From: Anaerolineae bacterium
Lineage (GTDB): Bacteria; Chloroflexota; Anaerolineae; B4-G1; DUEL01
Assembly (NCBI GenBank): GCA_016931695.1
Contig: JAFGEI010000217.1
Location: forward strand, 30,248 to 94,247
Direction: 5' to 3'
DNA: 64,000 nt
Below, in pieces: positions 24,424 through 33,053 of this stretch. Both the position numbers and the translations under genes were made by a program. The notes beneath the pieces were generated by a model. It was not told the origin of the DNA. It ran no database searches and saw only the letters and a list, made by a program, of their open reading frames with translations. Position 1 is the first letter of the stretch. Each line of letters begins with the position of its first letter.

Positions 24424-26790
24424 TCAGGCTTCCCGCCCGACGAGGCGCCGGAAAAAGGCGCGGCGGGACGTGGCGCGGATGATGCGTCCCGCCCGTTTGG
24501 CAGCGTAGGGGTCGCCCGGCGTGGGACCGTAGGCGGTCGCCTGGTACTCGGCCAGCAAGCCCCTGACATAGACCGCGCTCTCGGGAAGAAGTTGGATCAA
24601 AGCCGCGGCCCGCTCGGCAGGGGTATAGTGAGGGGCCGGTGCCCCGCCCAGCAGTGACAAGGCGCGGTTGATCTCGCCGTAGGCGCGTTCCAGGAGCGGC
24701 AACGTGCTGCGCCGGGCCCAGCGACGCAAAGCCGGCGGCGGCCCGAGGCCCAGTCGGCGCATCCCCCGCTCCAGCAGCAACGAGACGGGCGGCAGCAGCT
24801 GCCGCTGCCGGACACGCCACAGCAACAAGACCGCGAGCGCTCCCAGGCCCAGCAGCAGCGGGCCAAAGGGAAACCGGCGCCGCAGCGGCGGCGGCGCGCT
24901 GCCGCCAGCCGCATAGGGATCGAGGGCCAACAACTCCTCTAGCCGCTCCTCCAGGCGGTCCCGCCCCCCATCCCCCATCTCTCCACCCGCTGCCCCCCCG
25001 CTGCCCTCCGGCCCGTCCATGTCCTGCGTCGCCCGCTCCCCTGCCGGCCGCTCGATGAAAACCTCGGTCGCAGTCGGCTCAAACTCGACCCAGCCCAGGG
25101 TGGGAAAATAGACCTCGGGCCACGCGTGCAGGTCGTACCGATGCACCAGGTAGATGTTTGTTTCGGGCTGGCGTTCGCCGGAGGAAAAACCGGCCGCCAG
25201 GCGGGCGGGAATCCCCAGCGTGCGCAGCAGGATGACTTCGGAAGAGGCGTAATAGTTGCAAAACCCCTTCTGCACGTCGAACAGGAACCAGTCCAACGGC
25301 TCCTGTTCGTCCGGGCGGTCCTGGGGAAGCGTGTCGCTGTAGGGGTAGGTGCGCAGGTGGGTGGTGACGGCAACCGCAATGTCGTAGGGATTGTCCAATC
25401 CCTGCGCCAGCTCCTGGGCCAGCTCGTAGGTTTGGGAAGTGATTTCTGGCGGAAGCTGCAGGTAGCGGTTGCGGACCCATTGTGGATAGTCCCTGCCCGC
25501 AGACCGCAACTGGGAGACGGTGAACGTGCTGGGAGAAGACCACGCCCGGTACTTTTCCCCCGCCGCAAGCGGGGTGACGGCGTGCAGGGCGAACATGTCC
25601 AGCCCTCCGCCAGGAGTGGGACTCGCGTCGGCATAGACCGGGCGGTCGATCCACAGCGGTTGAGGGGCAGCATAGATGATGCCCAGGCCAGTCGCCGGGG
25701 TAAAGGTAAACGTCAGCGTCTCGCGATGCTGCAGGCCGGGCACGGTGGCGCCGAAATGGGCCAGGGTGATCGGCATGGTGGCGGAAAAGACGCTGCGCCA
25801 GCGCCCGTCGGCATAGGTGTCATAGGTGTGGGCACGCCAGTAATAGGGCGGCATGAGCTCGGAGCGCGGCGGGGCATCGACGGTCAGGACGAGCTCGCTG
25901 GAAGCGGTAAATTGGGTGCCCAGCACCAGGCGATCGCCATAGTCATCCTGGACATAAACCAGGGCGGTGCCACGCAGGGCGTCGAAAGCGTGGCCGAGCC
26001 GCTCCGTCAACTCTGCCCAGGGCTTGGTGACCGTCAGCCACGCTTCTCGCACTGCCGGCATCGCGTCGGCCGCCGCGGGGATGGACCAAGAGACCAGGAC
26101 CAGCAGCAGGGTGACGACGATGACTGTACGGGCAATCTCCAGCCCCATGTAGGGCAAGGTTTGGGCGCGATAGCGGCGCCACTCGACCTGGTAGCGCAGA
26201 TAAGCAAAACGGGCCACCAGCAGCAGCGCCAAGAACAGGTAGAAGGCAACAAACCACATCCGCCTGGAGACGTACGGATCATAGGCCTGGATGACCAGCA
26301 TCAACAGGCCGCCGGGGATGATCGACTGCCACGGCCGCCCGTGCCGGGTGAGAGAATAGCCGGCGTGCAGGCTCACGCCCCAAAAGAGGCTGTCCATCAG
26401 CATGAGAAAGAGCAGGGGGTCGCGCACCGACTCCTGGCGCGCCAGCAAGCCGGCGGTTTTCGCCAGCCGCGCCAGCAGCTCGGACACCCGCTCCACCCAC
26501 AACGAGCCCTCATCCAGCGTGACGCCCAACTGCCAGCCGACGACAAAGAGGCCATAGGCAAGGGACAAAAGGAGCGCGATCCGTGGCGAGAAGCAACTGC
26601 CGCCCAGCGCCAGCCCGGTCAATAAGCCTAAAAAGACCACCGTCTGGACCAGACCCAGGTGGTCGGTCCAATCGGTTGCCCCCAGGCGGGCAGCGGCGAT
26701 GGTCATTGCCCCCAGCAGCAACAAGGCCCCCAGAAGGTCCCACCAACGTTCTGGGCGCGGACTGTTGTCGTTTCGTCGATTCTTTTTCAT
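24424..26790 (-). CDS. Transglutaminase-like membrane protein (TgpA family)
   Basis: This 788-residue protein has an N-terminal membrane part of about six helices (residues 15-245), then an extracytoplasmic region and a transglutaminase-like domain. The domain has the catalytic Cys in QKGFCNYYASSEVILLRTLGIPARLAAGF, the His in DLHAWPEVYFPTLGW and the acidic region EFEPTATE. Then come a Gly-rich linker, one more helix (FGPLLLGLGALAVLLLWRV) and a DUF4129-like cytoplasmic tail (YGEINRALSLLG...YTPAERAAALIQLLP). Such proteins are encoded with MoxR and DUF58 genes, as here. The substrate is unknown. The start overlaps the DUF58 stop as ATGA. Confidence 0.93.
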   Translation of the reverse strand: MKKNRRNDNSPRPERWWDLLGALLLLGAMTIAAARLGATDWTDHLGLVQTVVFLGLLTGLALGGSCFSPRIALLLSLAYGLFVVGWQLGVTLDEGSLWVERVSELLARLAKTAGLLARQESVRDPLLFLMLMDSLFWGVSLHAGYSLTRHGRPWQSIIPGGLLMLVIQAYDPYVSRRMWFVAFYLFLALLLVARFAYLRYQVEWRRYRAQTLPYMGLEIARTVIVVTLLLVLVSWSIPAAADAMPAVREAWLTVTKPWAELTERLGHAFDALRGTALVYVQDDYGDRLVLGTQFTASSELVLTVDAPPRSELMPPYYWRAHTYDTYADGRWRSVFSATMPITLAHFGATVPGLQHRETLTFTFTPATGLGIIYAAPQPLWIDRPVYADASPTPGGGLDMFALHAVTPLAAGEKYRAWSSPSTFTVSQLRSAGRDYPQWVRNRYLQLPPEITSQTYELAQELAQGLDNPYDIAVAVTTHLRTYPYSDTLPQDRPDEQEPLDWFLFDVQKGFCNYYASSEVILLRTLGIPARLAAGFSSGERQPETNIYLVHRYDLHAWPEVYFPTLGWVEFEPTATEVFIERPAGERATQDMDGPEGSGGAAGGEMGDGGRDRLEERLEELLALDPYAAGGSAPPPLRRRFPFGPLLLGLGALAVLLLWRVRQRQLLPPVSLLLERGMRRLGLGPPPALRRWARRSTLPLLERAYGEINRALSLLGGAPAPHYTPAERAAALIQLLPESAVYVRGLLAEYQATAYGPTPGDPYAAKRAGRIIRATSRRAFFRRLVGREA

Positions 26791-28073
26791 CGTGACAGTT
26801 GGGCCATTCCCTGGGCCGCGACGACGACGCCCAGGGCAACCACCAGGTCGGCCCCGCGGTCCACGCGGCAGACCGGTGCGCCGAGGGAAGCGATGGTGTG
26901 GGCCAGCCTGGCGCTCCCCGCCGGTCCGCCAAAGGAAGCAGCGTCGAGCAGAACGATAACTGGCCGCAGGCCGCGCCGCAGTAGATAATCGGCCGTCAGG
27001 GCCACGTCCTGCCGCACAGAGGGCGTGACCAGGATCACCGTGCTGCCGCGCGGCAGGTGTTGCGCCTGCGCCGTCGCCAGGGCCGAGATCGACATCTCGC
27101 CCGTTGCCTGCAGCAGGGCCAGCGCTTCCAGTATCTTGCCCAACTGGCGCCCGCCGCGGTCGGGGGGCAGCACATCCAATCCCTGGTTGTAATAGGCCAG
27201 CCCGACCGTCCGCCCGCGGCGCAAAAAGTAGCGCGCCAGAGAGGCGGCAATGCTCACGGCGTATTCCTCGGTCGAGGGCGGCAGTTCGACCTGGGGCAGC
27301 GGCTGCCAGAAGGCGTCTGCGGCCTCCTCCAGCGTGCGCGAGGAGTGTTTGACGCGCACCGCCCGCTCTGCATCGACGACGATCCAGACCTCGGCCAATG
27401 GGTCCAGCTCAAACTCTTTCGCCATCAGCCGCCCCCGCCGCGCCGTGCTCGGCCAGTGGATGCGGTTCATGGAATCACCGGGGGCATAGTCGCGCACAGT
27501 CGCCGCGTTTGGCGTGACCTGGTGCGTACGGCGCCGCAGCGCCTCCCCGCCTGGCAGCAAGCCCGGTGGGCTGGGAAAAGCGCGCACCTCAAACATCAGG
27601 GGATAGACGAGCACTGATTTGCCGGCCGGCACAGTCCGGCTGACGGGAAAGAGGCCAAAGGGGTCCGCCGATCTCAGCTCGGTCGGTCCCAGCGGGAACA
27701 CCCCGCGCCGGACCAGGCGAGTTCGCGCCAGGTAGGAGCCGCCTTCGCGCCCGCCGATCCGCGTCAGCACGCGAGAGCCCTGGGCGCCCGGCAAGGCAGA
27801 GCGATCGCGCACCTCGACCCACAGCCGCGGCAGGCGGCCGGTGTTTTGCACCTGGAACCGCTCGCCCAGAATCTGCCCCACCTCGGCGCGGCGCGTCTGT
27901 GTGAGGCGCGTCACCTCCACGCCCCGCAGGGCGATCTTGGACCACAGCCAGCAGGTCGCCAGGACGAACCCCCACAGGTAGCTCAGGCGGGCATAGACCG
28001 GCGAACCGGTGGCCGCCAGGGCAAACAGGCTGAGGGCCAGCATGACAAGCACGACGCGCAGTGAAACAGTCAT
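26787..28073 (-). CDS. DUF58 domain protein
   Basis: This 428-residue protein has two N-terminal membrane helices (LRVVLVMLALSLFALAA, LSYLWGFVLATCWLW), a beta-rich middle part, and the DUF58 signature DYAPGDSMNRIHWPSTARRGRLMAKEFE at about residues 195-225. A von Willebrand-like C-terminal region follows (STVILVTPS, LRPVIVLLDAASFGG). DUF58 proteins usually occur with a MoxR ATPase, which is thought to act as a chaperone on them, and with TgpA-type proteins. That trio is present here. The upstream site is weak (CTGGAC). A 76-base gap separates it from the SPFH gene; nothing was found in that gap. Confidence 0.93.
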   Translation of the reverse strand: MTVSLRVVLVMLALSLFALAATGSPVYARLSYLWGFVLATCWLWSKIALRGVEVTRLTQTRRAEVGQILGERFQVQNTGRLPRLWVEVRDRSALPGAQGSRVLTRIGGREGGSYLARTRLVRRGVFPLGPTELRSADPFGLFPVSRTVPAGKSVLVYPLMFEVRAFPSPPGLLPGGEALRRRTHQVTPNAATVRDYAPGDSMNRIHWPSTARRGRLMAKEFELDPLAEVWIVVDAERAVRVKHSSRTLEEAADAFWQPLPQVELPPSTEEYAVSIAASLARYFLRRGRTVGLAYYNQGLDVLPPDRGGRQLGKILEALALLQATGEMSISALATAQAQHLPRGSTVILVTPSVRQDVALTADYLLRRGLRPVIVLLDAASFGGPAGSARLAHTIASLGAPVCRVDRGADLVVALGVVVAAQGMAQLSR

Positions 28074-28149
28074 TACAGTCCAGTTGTGATAGATCGAGAT
28101 GCGCGCGGTGGATTTCCGCGCTCTTGCGCGGGACAGTCTTTAGGCCCAC

Positions 28150-29070
28150 TCATTTGCCCGATTCGAGCATTTCCCGCACGCTCCCCAATGCGCCCAAAAT
28201 TCCCGTTGCCTCGTACGGCAAAAACAACTTGGTTGCATTCCCTTTCGATATCTCTTGCAGCGATTCCAGGTATTTCAGGGCGATGAGATAATCGGTTGCT
28301 TTGCCTTTTCCAATCTTGGCTTCGATACACTCTAGCGCCTGCGCTTCCGCTTCGGCAACTGCCAACCTGGCCTGCGCGATTCCCTCGGCCTCCAATATCC
28401 TGGCCTGTTTTGCCGCTTCCGCTTTCCTGATCTCGGCCGTCGCCTCGCCTTCAGCTTCCAGCACGGCCGCTTGCTTCTTCCCTTCCGCCCTCAACACTTC
28501 GGCCCTCTTTTCCCGCTCCGCCGTCATCTGCAATTCCATCCGCTGCCGGATGTCTTCTGGAGGGCTGATCTCTTGCAACTCGACCCGGGTCACGTGGACA
28601 CCCCACGGATTTGTCGCCTCGTCGAGAATTGCCCGCAGTTGCGTGTTGATAGTTTCGCGCGAGGACAGCGTTTCATCGAGGGTCAATTGCCCGACGACGT
28701 TCCTGAGGCTGGTCTGCACGACCTTTTCGATACCGTCGACCAGGTTTGAAATCCCGTATACCGCCTTGTCCGGTTCCCTGATCTGGAAATACAGCACGGC
28801 GTCGATGCCCATCGTCACGTTATCCTGGGTGATGACGCTCTGTTGGGGAAAATCCAAAACCTGCTCTCTCAGATCGATCAGGTAAGACGTCCGGGTGACA
28901 ATTCTCCTTCTCCCATCGACATCGACCTCCAGCGCTCTAAAATAGATATTGCGCTTTGCTTCCAGTATCGGCACGACGAACTGCATCCCGCTATGGATCA
29001 CGCGGTGAAATTTCCCCAGTCGCTCGACGACAATTGCATGGGCTTGCGGCACAATGATAAAACCGAACAT
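28150..29070 (-). CDS. SPFH/Band 7 protein (paraslipin/stomatin-like)
   Basis: This 306-residue membrane-microdomain protein begins FGFIIVPQAHAIVVERLGKFHRVIHSGMQFVVPI, the SPFH start, with the NPWGVHVTRVELQEISPPEDI motif in the middle. A long Ala/Glu/Lys coiled coil follows (EVLRAEGKKQAAVLEAEGEATAEIRKAEAAK). There is no full N-terminal membrane helix; association is probably through a hydrophobic hairpin. The ATG at 29070 follows AAAGGAG. It lies between moxR and the DUF58 gene in the same direction, which is not the usual trio order. It may help place the MoxR/DUF58/TgpA system in the membrane. It is usually paired with a NfeD protein, absent here. Confidence 0.94.
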   Translation of the reverse strand: MFGFIIVPQAHAIVVERLGKFHRVIHSGMQFVVPILEAKRNIYFRALEVDVDGRRRIVTRTSYLIDLREQVLDFPQQSVITQDNVTMGIDAVLYFQIREPDKAVYGISNLVDGIEKVVQTSLRNVVGQLTLDETLSSRETINTQLRAILDEATNPWGVHVTRVELQEISPPEDIRQRMELQMTAEREKRAEVLRAEGKKQAAVLEAEGEATAEIRKAEAAKQARILEAEGIAQARLAVAEAEAQALECIEAKIGKGKATDYLIALKYLESLQEISKGNATKLFLPYEATGILGALGSVREMLESGK

Positions 29071-29083
29071 CGCCTGACTCCTT

Positions 29084-30040
29084 TCATTGTACTCGATCTA
29101 AATCTCCGCCGGGCACGGCGAGTTTTTCCACGATCTCTTGCACAATATCCCTGGCGCTGACGTCGCGCAGGCGAGCGGCCGGGCCGGGGATCACGCGGTG
29201 CGCCAGGGCCGGCAGGGTCAGCGCCTTGACGTCGTCGGGCAGGACGAACTGCCGTCCTGCCATCGCCGCCCGCGCCTGCCCGGCCCGGTAGAGAGCCAGG
29301 CTGCCGCGGGGGCTGGCGCCCAGATAGACCTCGGGGTGCTGGCGGGTCCGCCGCGTCATCTCGACAGCATACTGTTTTACCGCCACAGAGACGTGAACCG
29401 ACTTGACCGCCTCCTGGGCAGCGACCAAATCCTCCACCGCGGCGACCGGCCCCAGCTCCTCAATGGGATGGCGGAACTGCTGTCGGTCCAGAATCTCGAC
29501 CTCGTCCTCCCGCGCCGGGTACCCCAGGCCAACCCGCAGCAAGAAGCGGTCGAGCTGGGCCTCGGGGAGGGGAAAAGTGCCCTCGTACTCGATGGGATTC
29601 TGGGTGGCGAGCACCAGGAAGGGTTGGGGCAGGGGATGGGTCACACCATCGACGGTAATCTGCCGCTCCTCCATCGCTTCCAGCAGGGCGGCCTGTGTCT
29701 TGGGCGTCGCGCGGTTGATCTCGTCGGCGAGGACAACCTGGGCCACCACCGGGCCGGGTCGAAACTCGAACTCGCGGCTGACCTGGTTAAAGATCGAAAC
29801 ACCCGTGACGTCGCTGGGCAGCATGTCGGGGGTAAACTGGATGCGGCTGAAGGAACAGCCCAGCGAGCGGGCCAGGCTGCGAGCCAGCACCGTCTTGCCC
29901 ACGCCGGGCACGTCCTCGATCAACAGGTGCCCCCGCGAGAGGAGGGCGATCACGACCAGCTCTACCGACTCTCGCTTGCCAACGATCACCTGTTCAATGT
30001 TCTCGATCAACAACTGGGCAAAAGCTTGTACCTGGGACAT
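29084..30040 (-). CDS. MoxR-family AAA+ ATPase
   Basis: The protein has 318 residues from the ATG at 30040; the track's earlier ATG is six codons upstream. The Walker A is [12 protein letters not shown], Walker B is [31 protein letters not shown], sensor 1 is [24 protein letters not shown], and the C-terminal lid has [18 protein letters not shown]. MoxR ATPases act as chaperones for neighbouring DUF58 or von Willebrand proteins, fitting the gene order moxR-SPFH-DUF58-TgpA. It is the first gene of this minus-strand operon. The upstream region holds an 18-bp inverted repeat and repeat R3. Confidence 0.95.
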   Translation of the reverse strand: MSQVQAFAQLLIENIEQVIVGKRESVELVVIALLSRGHLLIEDVPGVGKTVLARSLARSLGCSFSRIQFTPDMLPSDVTGVSIFNQVSREFEFRPGPVVAQVVLADEINRATPKTQAALLEAMEERQITVDGVTHPLPQPFLVLATQNPIEYEGTFPLPEAQLDRFLLRVGLGYPAREDEVEILDRQQFRHPIEELGPVAAVEDLVAAQEAVKSVHVSVAVKQYAVEMTRRTRQHPEVYLGASPRGSLALYRAGQARAAMAGRQFVLPDDVKALTLPALAHRVIPGPAARLRDVSARDIVQEIVEKLAVPGGDLDRVQ

Positions 30041-30073
30041 GTTCTCTCCGTTTTGCAAGAGTCCTGATCATCG

Positions 30074-30129
30074 GCCACGAATTAACACGAAAAAGGTAGA
30101 AAATTCGGAAATTCGTGTTAATTCGTGGC
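30074..30129. repeat. 18-bp perfect inverted repeat upstream of moxR
   Basis: GCCACGAATTAACACGAA and TTCGTGTTAATTCGTGGC are separated by 20 bases. Similar CACGAATTA(A)CACGAA strings recur singly at about 35834 and 43640. It may be a repeat element, a hairpin in the moxR leader or a regulator site. Confidence 0.7.
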
Positions 30130-30373
30130 AGAAATTCCGAGATCATCTAGGGCTCCCCCAACTAATAAATGCGCCCGCTGCCCTGAAATGCACCCTCTGA
30201 GGATGGGCTGGTTGCGGGGGCACGACTCGGCTCACGTATACTATACCCACGAGAAACGGTTTTGGTTCATCTGGCTGAGCAGTCTCGTGTCAAGAGTCAT
30301 GTCATTCTTCAGCAAATAATAGGAAAAACGTCTATGGTCAATTTGGCCTTTTGGGTGTATCCTATGGGCGATA

Positions 30374-30491
30374 TAACTGCTCAAGCCACCCGCCTAGATG
30401 CCTTCCCTACGGTGCATAAAGAGATGGGGGGGGTTACGGGCGGCTTTGCCGCCTGCAAACCCCCATCTTGGCGAGTAGACTGGGCAGTTGC
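30374..30491. repeat. Dispersed palindromic element R3 (AACTGCTCAG family)
   Basis: The left end TAACTGCTCAAGCCACCCGCCTAGATGCC and the right end CTGGGCAGTTG are degenerate inverted copies. The centre is GGTTACGGGCGGC-TTT-GCCGCCTGCAAACCCCC. It sits between divergent genes, as do R1 and R2. Confidence 0.75.
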
Positions 30492-30519
30492 AGTTTACAT
30501 CCATTGAGGAGGGAATTTC

Positions 30520-32058
30520 ATGGCACGACTGCACGAATTTCAGGGAAAAGCGCTTTTGCGGCAGTTCAAGATCGCCGTGCCCCAGGGGGGCGTGGCGGCG
30601 ACGCCGGACGAAGCGCGCACGATTGCCGCAGAGATCGGCAAGCCAGTCATGGTCAAGGCCCAGGCCTGGGTGACAGGGCGGGCGAGCATGGGCGGCATCA
30701 AAAAGGCCGCCACGCCCAACGAGGCTGCCGCGGCGGCCGAGGCAATGCTCGGGATGAAGGTCAAGGGCTTTGTCGTCGAACAGGTGCTGATCGAGGAACA
30801 GCTGGACATCACCCGCGAGTTCTACGCCGGGGTCATTGTCGATGACCGGGCGCAGGCGCCGCTGGTCATGTTCTCCAGCGTGGGCGGAACGGGCATCGAA
30901 GAGATCGCCGCGGCCCACCCGGACCAGGTCGCCAGCACCCACGTCGACATCATCGCCGGCCTGCAGGATTACAAGGCCCGCAACCTGGTGCGCAAGACCG
31001 GCATAGGCGGGCGGCTGCAGCGGGACCTGGGCGGTCTGTTGGTACAGCTGTACGATGTGGCGCGCACCTACGAGGCCCGTGCAGCCGAGATCAACCCGCT
31101 GGTTGAAACTGCCGACGGCAAGCTCTACGCCGCCGACTGCCGCCTCACCGTAGACGATTACGCCGTCTTTCGGCACAAGGACCTGGGCATCGAGATCGCG
31201 CGCGAGTACGACCGGCCGCCCACGGCGCTGGAAAAGATCGCCTACGCGGTGGAAGCAAAGGACTATCGCGGCACCTTTTATTTTATCCAGATGGCCGAGG
31301 ATTTTGAGCAGGGGGATGGCTACGTCGGCTTCCACGGCGCCGGCGGCGGCGGCTCGATGATGAGCATGGACGCCGTGCTGCGCCAGGGCTACAAGCTGGC
31401 GACCTTTGTCGACACCAGCGGCAACCCGCCCGCCAGCAAGGTCTACCGCGCGGCCCGCATCGTCCTGGCGACCGGCCCCATCGACGGCTACTTTGGCTCC
31501 GGCTCCGGCGTCGCCAGCCAGGAACAGTTCCACTCGGCGCGGGGGCTGGTCAAGGCCTTTTTGGAGGCCCACCTCGACATCCCCGTCGTCGTCCGCCTGG
31601 GCGGCAACGCCGAGGACAAGGCGGTCGAGATCCTGGAACGGCTCAACGAGCACATCCCGGCCCCCGTGGAGGGATACAGGAAAGACGACTCGCCCGACTT
31701 TTGCGCCCAGCGGCTCGCTGCCCTGATCGAGGCGGGGGAGCTGCGGGACGTCGCCCCGCCGGCACCACGCCCCGCGCCCCAGCAGCCCTACAGCTTTACC
31801 ACCGTCACCGGCGGCACGGTCACTTTCGACCACGCCCTCTGTGCCACCTGCGAGAGCAAAATCTGCGTGCAGGAATGCGTCGCCCAGATCCTCTCCCTAA
31901 ACGACGACGGCTGCCCAGAGCTCAACATTACGCTCGCAGAGGCCCAAAAAGGCCGCTGCATCGAGTGCCTGGCCTGCGAGGTCGAGTGCATGTTCCAGGG
32001 AGCGGGCGGCGGGCACATCGATCTGCCCATCCCCGGGCTGGACGAGGAGGTCATCTAA
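30520..32058 (+). CDS. SucC-like ATP-grasp CoA-ligase subunit fused to a two-cluster ferredoxin domain (possible citryl-CoA synthetase large subunit)
   Basis: In this 512-residue protein, residues 1-390 resemble the beta subunit of succinyl-CoA synthetase and the citryl-CoA synthetase/ATP-citrate lyase relatives: LHEFQGKALLRQF, PVMVKAQAWVTGR, VEQVLIEEQLDITREFYAG and AAEINPLVETADGKLYAADCRL. The usual DVGGGA motif is altered (FVDTSGNPPASKVYRAARI). After a Pro-rich linker the last 90 residues form a ferredoxin-like domain with C-x2-C-x4-C-x3-C (CATCESKICVQEC) and C-x2-C-x2-C-x3-C (CIECLACEVEC), enough for two [4Fe-4S] clusters. This fusion is not part of normal SucC. Next to SucD-like and citryl-CoA-lyase-like genes, ATP-driven CoA activation of citrate (or citrate formation in reverse) is the best guess. 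It overlaps the next gene by one base. Confidence 0.85.
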   Translation: MARLHEFQGKALLRQFKIAVPQGGVAATPDEARTIAAEIGKPVMVKAQAWVTGRASMGGIKKAATPNEAAAAAEAMLGMKVKGFVVEQVLIEEQLDITREFYAGVIVDDRAQAPLVMFSSVGGTGIEEIAAAHPDQVASTHVDIIAGLQDYKARNLVRKTGIGGRLQRDLGGLLVQLYDVARTYEARAAEINPLVETADGKLYAADCRLTVDDYAVFRHKDLGIEIAREYDRPPTALEKIAYAVEAKDYRGTFYFIQMAEDFEQGDGYVGFHGAGGGGSMMSMDAVLRQGYKLATFVDTSGNPPASKVYRAARIVLATGPIDGYFGSGSGVASQEQFHSARGLVKAFLEAHLDIPVVVRLGGNAEDKAVEILERLNEHIPAPVEGYRKDDSPDFCAQRLAALIEAGELRDVAPPAPRPAPQQPYSFTTVTGGTVTFDHALCATCESKICVQECVAQILSLNDDGCPELNITLAEAQKGRCIECLACEVECMFQGAGGGHIDLPIPGLDEEVI

Positions 32059-32963
32059 TGTCTATTCTCATCGATCAAACCAAGCGCGTCCTGGTACAGG
32101 GCATCACCGGGCGCGAGGGAATTGCACGCACGCAGTTGATGGTTGGCTACGGCACCCACGTCGTCGCCGGAGTGACGCCCGGCAAGGGCGGGCAGGCAGT
32201 CGAGGGCATCCCGGTCTTTGATACCGTCGAGGAAGCGTGGGAGCAGGCTGGCCCGATCGACATCAGCGTCCTCTTTATCCCCGCGCCACTGGTGCGGAGC
32301 GCGGCGTTGGAGGCGATCGACGCCGGGGTCAAGCTGCTGGTCATCGTGCCCGACCGGGTGCCCATCTATGACGTGCTCGTCATCGCCAAGCGGGCCAAAG
32401 AAACCGGGGCCCGCTTCGTCGGGCCGAACACGCTGGGAGTGCTCAGCCCCGACAAGGCAGTGCTGGGCATGATCGGCGGCCGCGCCGCCTCGGCCCGCTC
32501 CTGGTTCTTCCCGGGGCCGGTCGGCATCTCCTCTCGCAGCGGCGGCATCACTTCCTCAATGGCCTACTACCTGGCCCAGGAGGGCATCGGCGCCACCACC
32601 CTGGTCCACGTCGGCGGCGACGCGGTGGTCGGATTGCCCCACCCCGAGGTGGTCAAGCTCTTTGAGCATGACCCCGAGACCAAGGCGGTGGTCATGTTCG
32701 GCGAGATCGGCACCAGCCAGGAAGAGATGGTGGCGGATTTGATCGAAGAGGGCGCGTTCACCAAACCGCTGGTCGCCTACATCGGCGGCAAGGCGGCCAA
32801 GAGCGGCACCCGCTTCTCGCACGCCGGCGCCATCGTCGAAGGAGGCCGCGGCACCTACGAGGGCAAGGTCGAGCGGCTGCGCGAGGTCGGCGCGACGGTG
32901 GTGGAACAGTTTATGGATCTGCCGGCGGCAACCAAGGAGGTGTTGGCACGGATTGGCGCATGA
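32058..32963 (+). CDS. SucD-like CoA-ligase alpha subunit (possible citryl-CoA synthetase small subunit)
   Basis: The protein has 301 residues from the ATG at 32058, joined to the previous stop as TAATG and preceded by GAGGAGG. It is the full length of a succinyl-CoA synthetase alpha subunit: a Rossmann CoA-binding domain (KRVLVQGITGREGIARTQLMVGYGTHVVAGVTPGKGG), the ligase domain (VGISSRSGGITSSMAYYLAQEG, GEIGTSQEEMVADLI), and the phospho-histidine loop RFSHAGAIVEGGRGTYEGK. It forms the CoA-ligase with the upstream ferredoxin-fused subunit. The substrate may be succinate, citrate or malate; the citrate reading rests on the next gene. Confidence 0.92.
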   Translation: MSILIDQTKRVLVQGITGREGIARTQLMVGYGTHVVAGVTPGKGGQAVEGIPVFDTVEEAWEQAGPIDISVLFIPAPLVRSAALEAIDAGVKLLVIVPDRVPIYDVLVIAKRAKETGARFVGPNTLGVLSPDKAVLGMIGGRAASARSWFFPGPVGISSRSGGITSSMAYYLAQEGIGATTLVHVGGDAVVGLPHPEVVKLFEHDPETKAVVMFGEIGTSQEEMVADLIEEGAFTKPLVAYIGGKAAKSGTRFSHAGAIVEGGRGTYEGKVERLREVGATVVEQFMDLPAATKEVLARIGA

Positions 32964-32970
32964 GATTTAT

Positions 32971-33012
32971 CGCGTACTGCGTATTGTGTATTCCGTTCCT
33001 TACGCAATACGC
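32971..33012. repeat. Intercistronic hairpin repeat 1 (TACGCAATACG family)
   Basis: GCGTATTG...CAATACGC forms an inverted repeat in the 90-base gap between the SucD-like and lyase genes. Similar low-GC hairpins occupy other gaps of this cluster. Confidence 0.7.
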
Positions 33013-33053
33013 ACCATGTCGCTTCATCCAATTGAACGTTTGAGGAGATAATC

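Larger units (their letters stand above)
30041..30519. other. Divergent intergenic region, moxR / SucC-like gene
   Basis: These 479 bases hold no supported ORF. They contain a perfect 18-bp inverted repeat (30074-30129), a TATACT/TATAGT overlap near 30237-30246 that might be a -10 in either direction, a single CTGAGCAG repeat end near 30278, and repeat R3 (30374-30491). The ribosome-binding site of the plus-strand gene, GAGGAGGG, follows R3. Confidence 0.55.

Noticed and set aside
30212-30242. TTGCGG with TATACT as the promoter of the citrate cluster
   Set aside because: The spacer is 19 bases and the -35 is poor. The TATACT/TATAGT overlap could serve either direction, so no promoter was called.
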